Shown piece by piece: positions 34,220-42,868 of a DNA stretch of 64,000 nt (the stretch's first letter is position 1; every line of letters begins with the position of its first letter). Source of the DNA: Myxococcus xanthus. GTDB taxonomy: Bacteria; Myxococcota; Myxococcia; Myxococcales; Myxococcaceae. The stretch spans positions 37,897-101,896 of the forward strand of contig NZ_JABFNS010000008.1 in the NCBI RefSeq assembly GCF_013116825.1, in the 5' to 3' direction. A program made the position numbers and the translations under genes. The notes under the pieces were generated by a model. It was not told the origin of the DNA, ran no database searches, and saw only the letters and a program-made list of their open reading frames with translations.

Positions 34220-35446
34220 GTGAGCATCCGGGTCGATGTGTGGGAGGGGGCGCGCATCGCGCTGTTCTCGCTCCGTTCCAACCGCCTGCGGACCGTGCTG
34301 ACGACGGTGGGCATTGGCGTGGGCGTGTGCACGCTGCTGGCCATCGTCGGCATCATCCAGGGCATCAACCGCTCCTTCGAGGACCAGCTTTCGAGCATTG
34401 GCGCCAACACGCTCCAAATCTCGAAGTTCCCCTGGACGCTCAACGGCGACTGGTGGTCGTACCGCAACCGCAAGGACCTGAGCGCGGACCTGGTGCCGCC
34501 CATCCTCAACGCGTCCGAGCACGTGCTGGCCGCGGCGCCGCTCTTCTTCGAGCGCGTGGAGAGCCGCTTCCTGGACCGCAAAATCGGTTCGGTGCTGCTG
34601 GTGGGCACCACGCCGGACTACGCCACGGTGGGCTCGTTCACCCTGGAGCGGGGCCGCTTCCTCACCCACGCGGACGTGGACAACCGGGCGCAGGTGGCCG
34701 TCATCGGCGCGGAGCTCGTGCGCTCGCTCTTCCCCGGAGTGAACCCGGTGGGGCAGCGCATCCTCTTCGAGGGCAAGCCCTTCCGCGTGGTGGGGACCCT
34801 GGAGGCCAAGGGCACCATCCTGGGAGAGAACCAGGACCTGGTGGTGGTGGTGCCCTCCCGCACCTTCCTGGCGCACTTCGGCAAGAAGCGCTCACCCAAC
34901 ATCGCGGTGGCCCTCACGTCGCCGGAGCACGCGCCGGCGGTGGTGGACAAGCTCACCGCGGTGCTCCGCCGGGAGCGCAACACGCCGCCGGGACTGCCGG
35001 ACGACTTCGCCATCAACCGGCCGGACCAGCTGGCCAGCATGTACGCGCAGCTCACCGGGGCGCTCTATGGCGCGGCCATGGGCGTGGGCCTCATCACGCT
35101 GCTGGTGGGCGGAATCGGCATCATGAACATCATGCTGGTGTCGGTGCGCGAGCGGACGCGGGAGATTGGCGTCCGGCGGGCGCTGGGGGCCCGCAAGCGC
35201 ACCATCATCCTCCAGTTCCTGATGGAGGCCTCCTGCGTGTCCGCCCTGGGCGGCACCCTGGGGACGGTGGTGGGCCTGGGACTGGCGCGCATCGTGTCCT
35301 TGATTACGCCGCTGGCGGCGGCGGTGGAGCCGCTGACGGTGGTGGCGGGCGTGGGGTTCGCGGCGATGGTGGGGCTGCTGTTCGGCATCTGGCCGGCGGC
35401 GCGGGCGGCGAACCTGGACCCGGTGGAAGCGCTTCGCCACGAGTGA
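34220..35446 (+). CDS. ABC transporter permease, MacB type (first of two)
   Basis: A 408-residue permease with the MacB layout: helix 1 at residues ~20-45 (LTTVGIGVGVCTLLAIVG), a periplasmic MacB_PCD domain to about 265, and three C-terminal helices with LVGGIGIMNIMLVSVRERTREIGVRRALGA and FGIWPAARAANLDPVEALR, the FtsX signature. GTG start with GGAGAG 8 bases before. Its partner permease starts 19 bases downstream. No ATPase gene is encoded next to either, although this type needs a LolD/MacB-like ATPase, so one must be supplied from elsewhere. Family members move lipoproteins, peptides or antibiotics, or drive envelope mechanics. Confidence 0.9.
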   Translation: MSIRVDVWEGARIALFSLRSNRLRTVLTTVGIGVGVCTLLAIVGIIQGINRSFEDQLSSIGANTLQISKFPWTLNGDWWSYRNRKDLSADLVPPILNASEHVLAAAPLFFERVESRFLDRKIGSVLLVGTTPDYATVGSFTLERGRFLTHADVDNRAQVAVIGAELVRSLFPGVNPVGQRILFEGKPFRVVGTLEAKGTILGENQDLVVVVPSRTFLAHFGKKRSPNIAVALTSPEHAPAVVDKLTAVLRRERNTPPGLPDDFAINRPDQLASMYAQLTGALYGAAMGVGLITLLVGGIGIMNIMLVSVRERTREIGVRRALGARKRTIILQFLMEASCVSALGGTLGTVVGLGLARIVSLITPLAAAVEPLTVVAGVGFAAMVGLLFGIWPAARAANLDPVEALRHE

Positions 35447-35465
35447 CGGACGGGAGACGGCGGCG

Positions 35466-36686
35466 ATGATGGCAATCTGGGACACCCTGCGGCTGGCGTT
35501 CGGAACGTTCCGTTCCAACCTGCTGCGCTCCTTCCTGACGCTGCTGGGCATCGTCATTGGCGCCACCACGGTGGTGTCGATGATGGGGCTCATCGAGGGC
35601 CTGCGCATCCAGGTGAACGAGAGCATGTCCGAGCTGGGCTCCGACTGCTTCCAGGTGCAGCGGCTGCCCTTCGGCGGAAACCTGTCCCTGGCGGAGCTGG
35701 CGCGGCGGCCCCGGCTGAACGAGGGCGACTTGGAGGCCATCCGGCTGCAGCCGTCGGTGCTGCTGGCGGCAGCGGAGGACTCCAAGGGTGGACAGAAGGT
35801 GTCCACGCAGCAGCGCGAGTCGCGCGCCAATGTGGTCATCTGGGCCGGCACGCCGGAGTACTTCCAGACGAACTCGGTGGTGGTGGAGTTCGGGCGGCCC
35901 TTCACGGACGCGGAGTACCTGGATGGGCGCCGCGTGGCGGTGATTGGCCAGGACCTGGCGGACACGTTGTTCCCGGGCGTGCAGCCCCTGGGGCAGAACA
36001 TCCGCATCCTGGGGCGCAGCTTCCAGGTGATTGGCACGCTCAAGCGCCGCGGCAGCTTCATGGGCGGAGGCAGCCAGGACAACCAGGTGATGATGCCGCT
36101 GTCCGTCTACAAGGCGCTGTTCGGGGTGCGCAACTACCGGGTGAGCGTCCAGGCCCAGTCGGCGGAGGTGCTCCAGCGCGCGCAGGACGAGGTGACGCTG
36201 CTGATGCGGCGGCGCCACAACCTGAAGCCGCTGGAGGAGGATGACTTCTTCGTGTTCTCCAACGAGAGCGCCACGGAGATGTTCAACAACATCTCGAAGG
36301 TGATTTCCGCGGCCAGCTTCGGCGTGTGCATGCTGTCGCTGCTGGTGGGCGGCATCGGCATCCTGAACATCATGCTGGTGGCGGTGACGGAGCGCACCCG
36401 GGAGATTGGCATCCGCAAGGCGCTGGGCGCGAAGAAGCGCCGCATCCTCGCGCAGTTCGCCATCGAGGCGGTGGTGCTGTCGCTGGTGGGGGGCGCGCTG
36501 GGCGTGGGCCTGGGCATGGGCCTGGCGCAGCTGGCGAAGTGGATGGTGGGGCTGCCCGCGCAGGTGCCGGCCTGGGCGGTGATGCTGTCGCTGGCCATGA
36601 GCAGCGGCGTGGGCCTGCTGTTCGGCATCTACCCGGCCGCGCGCGCCGCGAAGCTGGACCCCGTGGAGGCCATGCGGACGGACTGA
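35466..36686 (+). CDS. ABC transporter permease, MacB type (second of two)
   Basis: A 406-residue paralogue of the preceding permease. Helix 1 is FLTLLGIVIGATTVVSMMG. The periplasmic domain runs from about residue 50 to 270. The C-terminal FtsX part has LVGGIGILNIMLVAVTERTR, EIGIRKALGAKKRRI and FGIYPAARAAKLDPVEAMR. The two permeases probably form a heterodimer. Both are complete. A hairpin 37 bases after the stop ends the operon. Confidence 0.9.
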   Translation: MMAIWDTLRLAFGTFRSNLLRSFLTLLGIVIGATTVVSMMGLIEGLRIQVNESMSELGSDCFQVQRLPFGGNLSLAELARRPRLNEGDLEAIRLQPSVLLAAAEDSKGGQKVSTQQRESRANVVIWAGTPEYFQTNSVVVEFGRPFTDAEYLDGRRVAVIGQDLADTLFPGVQPLGQNIRILGRSFQVIGTLKRRGSFMGGGSQDNQVMMPLSVYKALFGVRNYRVSVQAQSAEVLQRAQDEVTLLMRRRHNLKPLEEDDFFVFSNESATEMFNNISKVISAASFGVCMLSLLVGGIGILNIMLVAVTERTREIGIRKALGAKKRRILAQFAIEAVVLSLVGGALGVGLGMGLAQLAKWMVGLPAQVPAWAVMLSLAMSSGVGLLFGIYPAARAAKLDPVEAMRTD

Positions 36687-36723
36687 CCCCTCGCCGGTGC
36701 CGCGGGGTGGCTGGGAATGAAAC

Positions 36724-36756
36724 GGGGCCTCCTCCGCGCGGTGCGGAAGAGGCCCC
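36724..36756. terminator. Bidirectional terminator hairpin
   Basis: GGGGCCTCCTCCGC / GCGGAAGAGGCCCC, a 14-bp stem with one mismatch and a 5-base loop, lies between the permease operon and the convergent Cys-peptide gene. AGGTGTTTC follows on the plus strand. Confidence 0.7.
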
Positions 36757-36783
36757 AGGTGTTTCAGCGCGGGTGTCCGGGGA

Positions 36784-36948
36784 TTACGGACACGGGGTGC
36801 CGCAAATCAACTCACCGGTGATGGGGTGCTTGTAGCAGGGCGGCTGGCAGTCATCGGCGACGGCCGTGGCCGGCGTCATGGTGATTCCCAGGCCCAGCAC
36901 GGCGGCGGTGAGGACGACGGCGATACGGAGGTGCTTGCGAGCAGTCAT
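36784..36948 (-). CDS. Secreted 54-residue Cys peptide precursor
   Basis: A 54-codon gene with GGAGAG 6 bases before the ATG. The product has a positively charged start, a hydrophobic core (AVVLTAAVLGLGI) and a signal-peptidase site after TAVA. The mature peptide of 23 residues begins DDCQPPC and ends CGTPCP: two CxxxC pairs separated by ten residues (YKHPITGELI). The symmetric Cys layout suggests either two disulfides or a metal-binding hairpin. No homologue is recognised. It is convergent with the ABC permease pair and ends at the shared terminator. The clear ribosome site and signal peptide make it a real gene in my view. Confidence 0.7.
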   Translation of the reverse strand: MTARKHLRIAVVLTAAVLGLGITMTPATAVADDCQPPCYKHPITGELICGTPCP

Positions 36949-37103
36949 TGCGGTCTCTCCAACAGCGGTGTCCGTACAGCGCGGCGGAGTGTGGAGCCCG
37001 GGTCTGACAATCACAATGCCCGGCATGTCACACGCACTGCGTCTGAGACTGCAAGGACTTGGGCGGTGCACAACGCGTGCGTGTTGAAACAGACGCAACA
37101 GAA

Positions 37104-37832
37104 CTATCGCGTGTGTCCGTCTGGGCGAGGTCCGCCGCCTGCCCATTGATAGCCCAACGTCGCGCCCACGCCGATGAATCCCAGGCCGACGAGCCGACGG
37201 CCGCTCTTCAAGCGGGCGCTGGGCTTGGACAGCTTCACCAGGGCTTCGTGGACGATGACGCCCAGCAGCGTGCCCAGGGCCGCGCCGCCGAGCGCGCCCA
37301 GGTAGGCGCGGCCCGGATGGTGACTCTCGCCAAAGGCGAGCTCGCCCAGGCCCCACGTTCCGAGCGCCGTCAGCGGCGGTGTCAGCACGAGGCCGCCGCC
37401 GAAGGACACGGTCTCCAATTCCATCCACCGCCCCGGGCTGGGCGCCGCGGGACGGAAGAAGAGGAGCCGCGAGGGGATGGCGCCCAGGAGCATTCCCGCC
37501 GCCGTCTCCGCCGCGGTGGCGCCCGCGCGCGTGTCCCCGCCCACGCGGCTTGCGCCCCAGACGCCGGCCACGGGAAGCAGCGCGAGCCCCCCGTGCGCCA
37601 CCCATGCGCCCTGGGGGAGCGGGATGTCCTCCGGCTCGATGTACGTGGGCACGGCGGCTCTTTCCGGTGACGGGGCGGCGGGCGTGTCCAGGTCCCTGGA
37701 GCGTGCTTCAGGAGGTGGCGTGTCGCGCAGCGGTGCGTCCGCGGCCGCCGCGTGACTCACGGCGGACAGCAGGCAGCCCAGCAGCAGCGTGCACGCGGTG
37801 ATGGGACGTCGGTGTGAGGGCTCGTTGGGCAT
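37104..37832 (-). CDS. Hypothetical exported membrane protein
   Basis: A 242-residue protein I cannot place in a family. A signal peptide (TACTLLLGCLLSAVSHAAA) is followed by a Pro-rich acidic linker (PPPEARSRDLDTPAAP), then several Gly/Ala-rich hydrophobic segments (VAHGGLALLPVAGVWG, GGLVLTPPLTALGTWGLGEL, LGALGGAALGTLLGVIVHEALV, LVGLGFIGVGATLGY). It may be an outer- or inner-membrane protein of the type common in myxobacteria. The reading frame is open far upstream; I start at the ATG at 37832 because it gives the signal peptide. It is divergent from the phospholipase D-type gene. Confidence 0.65.
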   Translation of the reverse strand: MPNEPSHRRPITACTLLLGCLLSAVSHAAAADAPLRDTPPPEARSRDLDTPAAPSPERAAVPTYIEPEDIPLPQGAWVAHGGLALLPVAGVWGASRVGGDTRAGATAAETAAGMLLGAIPSRLLFFRPAAPSPGRWMELETVSFGGGLVLTPPLTALGTWGLGELAFGESHHPGRAYLGALGGAALGTLLGVIVHEALVKLSKPSARLKSGRRLVGLGFIGVGATLGYQWAGGGPRPDGHTR

Positions 37833-37978
37833 GGCGACACGCGGTGTGTCCCGAAGGTGCGCACGCGGGGCGGGGGCTTCCACCCTCACGGTGGGGATGT
37901 TCCCTCCGCGCGTCTCGGGGTGTCTTGCGTGAGACATCGGCAGGTGCGCCGCGGGCCATGGGCGCTTAGTTTCCGGCG

Positions 37979-39226
37979 GTGAAGCTCGCCTGGCTCGTGC
38001 CCGTGGTGTTGATTGCCGCCGGGTGTCCCGCTCCCAATCACCGGCATGACCTGCGCCTGCGCGCGTTGCCGGGGAGCAGCCCGGAGGCGCGCTCGCTCGC
38101 GTTCTTCCAGTCATTGGGCGTGGCGCTGGTGCCGGGCCACCGCGTGGAGCTGGTGGAGAACGGCTTCATCTTCGACGCCATCGAGGAGGAGATTCTCGCC
38201 GCGCGCACCAGCATCCACATCACCAGCTACATCTGGCGGCCCGGTGAGCCGTCGGACCGGCTGGTCCGGGCGCTGGCCGCGCGGCGGCCCGGGGTGGCGT
38301 GCCGCGTGCTGGTGGACCCATTGGGCAGCGTCAACTTCGAGGCGGTGGTTCCCGCGCTGGCGGCCAGCGGCTGTGACGCGCGCTACTTCCGGCCCATCCA
38401 AGGCGACTTCATGGCCCTGGACGCGATCCGCCTGAGGGCGCGGAACCACCGGAAGATGGTGGTGCGGGATGGCGAGGTGGGCATCACCGGCGGCTGGGGC
38501 ATCTGGAAGAGCTGGATGGGGAACGCGCAGGGCGCGGATTCCTGGCGCGACATGAACATCCGCGTGGAGGGTCCGGCCGTGCGGGACATGCAGGTCGCCT
38601 TCGCGCAGAACTGGCAGGAGGCGGGTGGAGATTTCCTGCCGGCGACGGACTTCCCGGAGCCTCGCTACGCGGGGGATGCGCGCGCGGGCTTCGTGGCCAG
38701 CACGGACAACCGCTTCCTGTCGGACGCGCGGCGGATGACGCTGCTCACCATCGCGGCGGCGAAGGAGCGGCTCTGGATTGCGAACTCCTACTTCATTCCC
38801 TCCGACGCCATCAGTGACATGCTGCTGGAGAAGGTGAAGCAAGGCGTGGACGTGCGGGTGCTGGTGCCCGGGCGGCACCATGACGTCGGGCCCGTGAACG
38901 CGGCGCAGCGGGCGTCCTATGCGCGCTTGCTGGAGGGCGGCGTGCGCATCTGGGAGTACGAGCTGTCGATGATGCATTCCAAGACGATGCTCGTGGATGA
39001 CTCCCTGTCCGTCGTGGGCTCCACCAACATGGACCCGCTGGCGTTGACGACGTTGGAGGAGTGCTCGGTGGTGGTGGAGGACCCGACGCTGGCGGCGCAG
39101 CTCGCCGCGTCTTTTGAGAAAGACTTGCGCCACTCGCGAGAAATTCACTGGAGCGGGTGGAAGCGGCGCGGGCTCTTGCAGAAGCTGGGCGAGCGGCTGC
39201 CGTGGTTCATTGGCAACTATCTCTGA
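37979..39226 (+). CDS. Phospholipase D/cardiolipin synthase-like lipoprotein
   Basis: A 415-residue protein with two HKD motifs: His157, Lys159, Asp164 (NHRKMVVRDGEVGITGG) and His333, Lys335, Asp340 (MHSKTMLVDDSLSVVGS). This is the layout of bacterial cardiolipin synthases (ClsB/ClsC-like). The N-terminus is a lipobox (LIAAGC, Cys16) instead of the usual membrane helices, so the enzyme should be a periplasmic lipoprotein. It would form cardiolipin from phosphatidylglycerol, or hydrolyse/transphosphatidylate phospholipids. GTG start; the alternative is a start further in, which would lose the lipobox. It overlaps no gene on its strand. Confidence 0.9.
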   Translation: MKLAWLVPVVLIAAGCPAPNHRHDLRLRALPGSSPEARSLAFFQSLGVALVPGHRVELVENGFIFDAIEEEILAARTSIHITSYIWRPGEPSDRLVRALAARRPGVACRVLVDPLGSVNFEAVVPALAASGCDARYFRPIQGDFMALDAIRLRARNHRKMVVRDGEVGITGGWGIWKSWMGNAQGADSWRDMNIRVEGPAVRDMQVAFAQNWQEAGGDFLPATDFPEPRYAGDARAGFVASTDNRFLSDARRMTLLTIAAAKERLWIANSYFIPSDAISDMLLEKVKQGVDVRVLVPGRHHDVGPVNAAQRASYARLLEGGVRIWEYELSMMHSKTMLVDDSLSVVGSTNMDPLALTTLEECSVVVEDPTLAAQLAASFEKDLRHSREIHWSGWKRRGLLQKLGERLPWFIGNYL

Positions 39227-39261
39227 CGCTGCCGGACGGGGCCGGATGATAGAAACCAGGC

Positions 39262-40578
39262 ATGGCTCGTGCCCGTCCAACATCACCCCGTTGCCCTCGC
39301 TGTCATGCGCCCATCGTCCTCGAGGAAGGCCGGGTGCTCTATACGTGTGGCTACTGCAACGCCTCCATCGACACGCAGGGCGAGAAGGCGCCGCGTCCCG
39401 AGTACCAGTCGCCGGCCGTGACGGGGACGGGAGCGAACACGGCGGCCCTGGTGGTGGGGGGCATCGTGTCGCTCAGTTTCATGGCGGGGCTCGTGGCCTT
39501 CCTGAGCTTCAGCTCCGCCACGGAGTCCACCGACGGGCCCACTCCAACGAGCGTCCTGGGGGCGTCTCCCGTCGTCGCGGCGCCTTCACCGGTGTCGGAG
39601 AGGAAGGCGAAGTTCCAATGGGACTCCCAGGGGGTGCCCCTCGCGGTGGACCTCAACGGTGACGGAACGGATGACATCATCGGCCGTATCCGTCGCCTCA
39701 GCCTCGCCCCCGGAAAGACGGAGACGCGCAACCAGGTTGCCGCGTTCGATGGGAAGTCGTTCGACCTGCTCTGGGAAGCGGAGCTCGAGGGGACGGCCTC
39801 GGACTTGTCCGGCGCGGTGCACGTCGTTCATCAGGGCGGGCGCGTGGTGATGAGTTCGCCTGACGCGGTGAGCATCCTCGACCCGCGGACGGGCAAGCAG
39901 CTCGGGCGGGTGGCGCTCTCGGACAAGCCTCGCAACCTCTGCATCCCACGGGGCGACGCCGAGTCCGTCTGGGTCGATGTTGCCGATGGGCAGAACCTCC
40001 TGCTCAACACGAAAACGGCGGCCGCTCGGACCGTCATCGAGCCGCCCCCCTCCTGCGCGCCGTTCAAATGGAACCCCCGGATGTGTCCCTCCCAGTTGGT
40101 GAGGAGGAGCCCCATCCTCTGTGAACGCCCGCGCAACCTGCCGGACGTCCCCGGGTTTTCGCCCGAGCACGTCTACACGCTGAATGACCTGAGCGTCGTC
40201 CTGGGTGAGCGGAGTCCTGGGAGCCGGGTGCCCATGGCGGCGGTGTTCCAGCAGGGCCAGAAGGCCCCGTTGTGGCACGGCAACGTCGCCGACATGGACC
40301 CCAAGAAGGTGAAGGAGCGCGTGGTGGAGGTCCTCGCCTTCTCCGAGGACGCACTCGTCATGGCCTATGAGTTGAAGGAGGGGGGCGCGCAGCTCATTCG
40401 CAGAGACATGCGGACGGGGAGCGTCAGTTGGGACGTCCCTATTCCCAACTCCAAGAGCGGCTCGGGGGCGTCCGACATCAAGCTGCACGGTGGGCGCGTC
40501 TACGTTCCGCATTGGGTGTGGCTGGATGTCTTCGACGCGAAGACGGGCAACCTGATTGGCACCCTGGGCACGTGGTGA
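39262..40578 (+). CDS. Membrane-anchored protein with zinc ribbon and PQQ-like propeller
   Basis: A 438-residue protein of unknown function. An N-terminal zinc ribbon (CPRCHAP...CGYCNAS, residues ~11-34) lies on the cytoplasmic side. One membrane helix follows (ALVVGGIVSLSFMAGLVAFL, residues ~61-82). The rest is extracytoplasmic and repeat-like: AVDLNGDGTDDIIGRI resembles an FG-GAP/VCBS calcium loop, and AFDGKSFDLLWEAEL, ILDPRTGKQLGRV and VFDAKTGNLIGTL are PQQ/pyrrolo-quinoline-type propeller blades. Such proteins with a double-Cys ribbon, helix and propeller are frequent in myxobacteria. Start ATG 35 bases after the lipase gene. Confidence 0.75.
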   Translation: MARARPTSPRCPRCHAPIVLEEGRVLYTCGYCNASIDTQGEKAPRPEYQSPAVTGTGANTAALVVGGIVSLSFMAGLVAFLSFSSATESTDGPTPTSVLGASPVVAAPSPVSERKAKFQWDSQGVPLAVDLNGDGTDDIIGRIRRLSLAPGKTETRNQVAAFDGKSFDLLWEAELEGTASDLSGAVHVVHQGGRVVMSSPDAVSILDPRTGKQLGRVALSDKPRNLCIPRGDAESVWVDVADGQNLLLNTKTAAARTVIEPPPSCAPFKWNPRMCPSQLVRRSPILCERPRNLPDVPGFSPEHVYTLNDLSVVLGERSPGSRVPMAAVFQQGQKAPLWHGNVADMDPKKVKERVVEVLAFSEDALVMAYELKEGGAQLIRRDMRTGSVSWDVPIPNSKSGSGASDIKLHGGRVYVPHWVWLDVFDAKTGNLIGTLGTW

Positions 40579-40670
40579 CGCCGGCGCAGTGTCCGCCTGC
40601 ACGCAGGCATGAGCGGCGCTGGCCGGGGTGAAATCGCGCGCACGCGCGGCCGGTCGTAGAGTTCCGGGCC

Positions 40671-41201
40671 ATGGACACCCGGCATGTCGTAGAGCGGGCC
40701 CTCGTTCGCGAGGCGCGGCCCGAGGATGACGCGGCGGTGGGGGAGTTGTTGGTGGAGGCCTTCCTCACCCAGTACGCGAAGAAGCTCCCGGAAGTCGTCT
40801 ATGGCGACGAGCGCAAGCGCGAGCTGCGGGACGTCGCGTCCCGGCGCAAGGTGGCCACCGTGCTGGTGGCCGAGTTGGACGGACAGGTGGTGGGCACCGT
40901 CGCGCTCTTCAAGCCCGGCGCCCCCGGCTCCGAGGCCTGGCTGCCCAACGCCGCCGACCTGCGCGGCCTGGCCACCGCCGTGAGCCACCATGGCACCGGG
41001 CTGGCCCAACCCCTCCTGGACGCCGCCGAGGCCCGGGCTCGCGAGTGGGGCGTGGACGCCGTGTGCCTCCACGTCCGCAGGGGCGCGGAGGGCGTGGGGC
41101 GCATGTACCAGCGGCGCGGCTTCGTGCGCGAACCCGTGGGCGACCTGGACCTGCCCACGGTGTTCCTCGAAGGCTACGTGCTGCGCTTCAAGAAGGACTG
41201 A
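40671..41201 (+). CDS. GNAT family N-acetyltransferase
   Basis: A 176-residue GNAT protein. It opens with VREARPEDDAAVGELLVEAF, has VLVAELDGQVVGTVAL (motif D/A strands) and LRGLATAVSHHGTGLAQPLLDAAEARAREWG in the acetyl-CoA-binding motif A; the usual RGxGxG is changed to HHGTGL. RMYQRRGFVREP is motif B. It should acetylate an amine of a small molecule or protein; the substrate is unknown. Its stop is 2 bases from the end of the convergent TssBC-like gene. Confidence 0.87.
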   Translation: MDTRHVVERALVREARPEDDAAVGELLVEAFLTQYAKKLPEVVYGDERKRELRDVASRRKVATVLVAELDGQVVGTVALFKPGAPGSEAWLPNAADLRGLATAVSHHGTGLAQPLLDAAEARAREWGVDAVCLHVRRGAEGVGRMYQRRGFVREPVGDLDLPTVFLEGYVLRFKKD

Positions 41202-41203
41202 CT

Positions 41204-42868
41204 TCAGCCGCGCAGCGGCAGGGTGAAGGCGAGCTGGAAGCGCGTGCCCGCGTGCTCCGGGCGGACGGTGGCGGTGACGTGCACGCCGCGGCCGGTGTCC
41301 GTGGCCACCAGTTGGCCGCGCAGCTGCCCGTTCTCCGTGGCGCCCCGGAAGAGGAACACCTCCGCGGCCTGCGAGAAGATGGCGTCCACGTCGTCGCCGC
41401 CGGTGCCGGCGGGCAACTGGTCCCGCACCCAGGTGGCGAAGCGCACGATGCGCCCGGTGAGCAGCTGCGCGGGCAGTGGCACCGCGTAGCCTCCGCCGAA
41501 CACCATGGGCGCGGCGGCCAGCAGCACCGCGTCCGCGTTGCGCCCGCTGCCCAGGCCCAGGATGCCGCGCTCCTCCAGCCGCGCCTGCGCCCGGATGGGG
41601 AGGAAGTGCTCGGTGGGAATGCTCAGCCCGGTATCGCGGCCGGTGGGCAGCTCCCACATGGCCGGCGCCTTCAGGCCGCCCTGCTGGCCCATGATGCGCG
41701 CGAAGGCGCTGGTGTCCCGGAAGCTGGCCGCCAGCATCGCCGCCACCGCCAGCGCGGGGCTGGTGAAGCTCACGCGTCGGGCCACGCCGCGGCCCTCGCT
41801 GGCCACCACCGCGCGGTTGATGACGGCGCACAGCCAGCGCGCGGACTCGTCCTGGCGCAGCTCCGTCCAGGCCTCGGAGACGTGCTCGCGCTCCTCCTCC
41901 AGCGCCACGGCCAGCTCCGCCTGCGCCACGCCCAGGAGCGGCGCGGATACGGCGGCCACCACCGGGAGCTGCGCGCGCTCGCCCATCGCCGCGAGCTTGC
42001 CCAGGAGGGCGACGTCGTCGGTGGCATCCACGATGAAGACGGCGTCAGGGCGTTCGAAGGGCTCGGCGCCCAGCGCGCCCTGCAGGGCGTCCAGCAGCCC
42101 GGCGCGCGCCACGTCCAGCACCTCCACGGAGATGCCGGAGGACGCGGGCACCTGGTCCAGCAGCCACTTGAGGCCGCGCCACGCGGACTCCAGGTGGGCC
42201 ACGGGCTCGGCGCCGAGCAGGTCCTTCGCCGTGAGGAGCAGCGCTTCCTCCACCAGACCCCGGGCCGTCTGCCGGGTGGCGGCCTCCGGCGTGACGACGG
42301 GCGCGGGCGTGGCGGGCACGCGCGGATTGATGGCGCGCAGGAAGGCATCCACCGCGCGGGACGCGGCGGCGGGCGTGCTCGCGTCGGCGCGGCTGAGGAG
42401 CGTCTCCACCAGGTCCTCGCCGGATTCGGTGGGCGCGGCAGGCGCGGTGGGGGCGGGCGGCGTGGAGGCCGCGCGCAGGGCCTGGGCCACCGCGTCCGGC
42501 AGGCGGCCCGGGCCGGTGACGGTGGCCACGCGCGTGGCGGCCTCGTCGGGCGTCAGCGTGCGCAGCGGGTCGGACGTGGACAGTGATTCGTGCAGGTGCT
42601 GCAGGGCGCGCAGCTCCGGGACGCGGGTGATGACGTCCGCGTAGCTGAAGGCGCGCAGCCGGTCGAAAGACAGCTCGACGGTGCGTGTGTCACCCGCGCC
42701 CAGCCGGTCCGCCACGGTGACGCGGAGCCCGCTGGCGGCGCGCGTGAGCTCATCCCCGAAGGTGTTCACCGTGAGCGGGAAGCGCCGACCCGAGGGGGAC
42801 TGTGAGAAGGCACCCACCACCAGCCAGCGCACGCGCGCGCTTTCGGCACTGCTTCCGTTCTGGCTCAT
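41204..42868 (-). CDS. Fused TssB/TssC-like type VI sheath protein (orphan)
   Basis: A 554-residue protein. The N-terminal ~120 residues resemble TssB, the small sheath subunit: LSFDRLRAFSYADVITRVPELRAL corresponds to the F-s-xDF-Pe-v-xxvPeL region. An Ala/Pro-rich linker (residues ~130-200) follows, and from about 205 the sequence resembles TssC: LLGAEPVAHLESAWRGLKWL, then VFIVDATDDVALLGKLAAMG, SFTSPALAVAAMLAASF. In type VI systems TssB and TssC are separate proteins that build the contractile sheath. The TssC core is shorter and diverged, and no other tss gene is nearby. GGAGGGG 9 bases before the ATG at 42868 fixes the start. It could be a regulatory or degenerate sheath homologue. Confidence 0.65.
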   Translation of the reverse strand: MSQNGSSAESARVRWLVVGAFSQSPSGRRFPLTVNTFGDELTRAASGLRVTVADRLGAGDTRTVELSFDRLRAFSYADVITRVPELRALQHLHESLSTSDPLRTLTPDEAATRVATVTGPGRLPDAVAQALRAASTPPAPTAPAAPTESGEDLVETLLSRADASTPAAASRAVDAFLRAINPRVPATPAPVVTPEAATRQTARGLVEEALLLTAKDLLGAEPVAHLESAWRGLKWLLDQVPASSGISVEVLDVARAGLLDALQGALGAEPFERPDAVFIVDATDDVALLGKLAAMGERAQLPVVAAVSAPLLGVAQAELAVALEEEREHVSEAWTELRQDESARWLCAVINRAVVASEGRGVARRVSFTSPALAVAAMLAASFRDTSAFARIMGQQGGLKAPAMWELPTGRDTGLSIPTEHFLPIRAQARLEERGILGLGSGRNADAVLLAAAPMVFGGGYAVPLPAQLLTGRIVRFATWVRDQLPAGTGGDDVDAIFSQAAEVFLFRGATENGQLRGQLVATDTGRGVHVTATVRPEHAGTRFQLAFTLPLRG

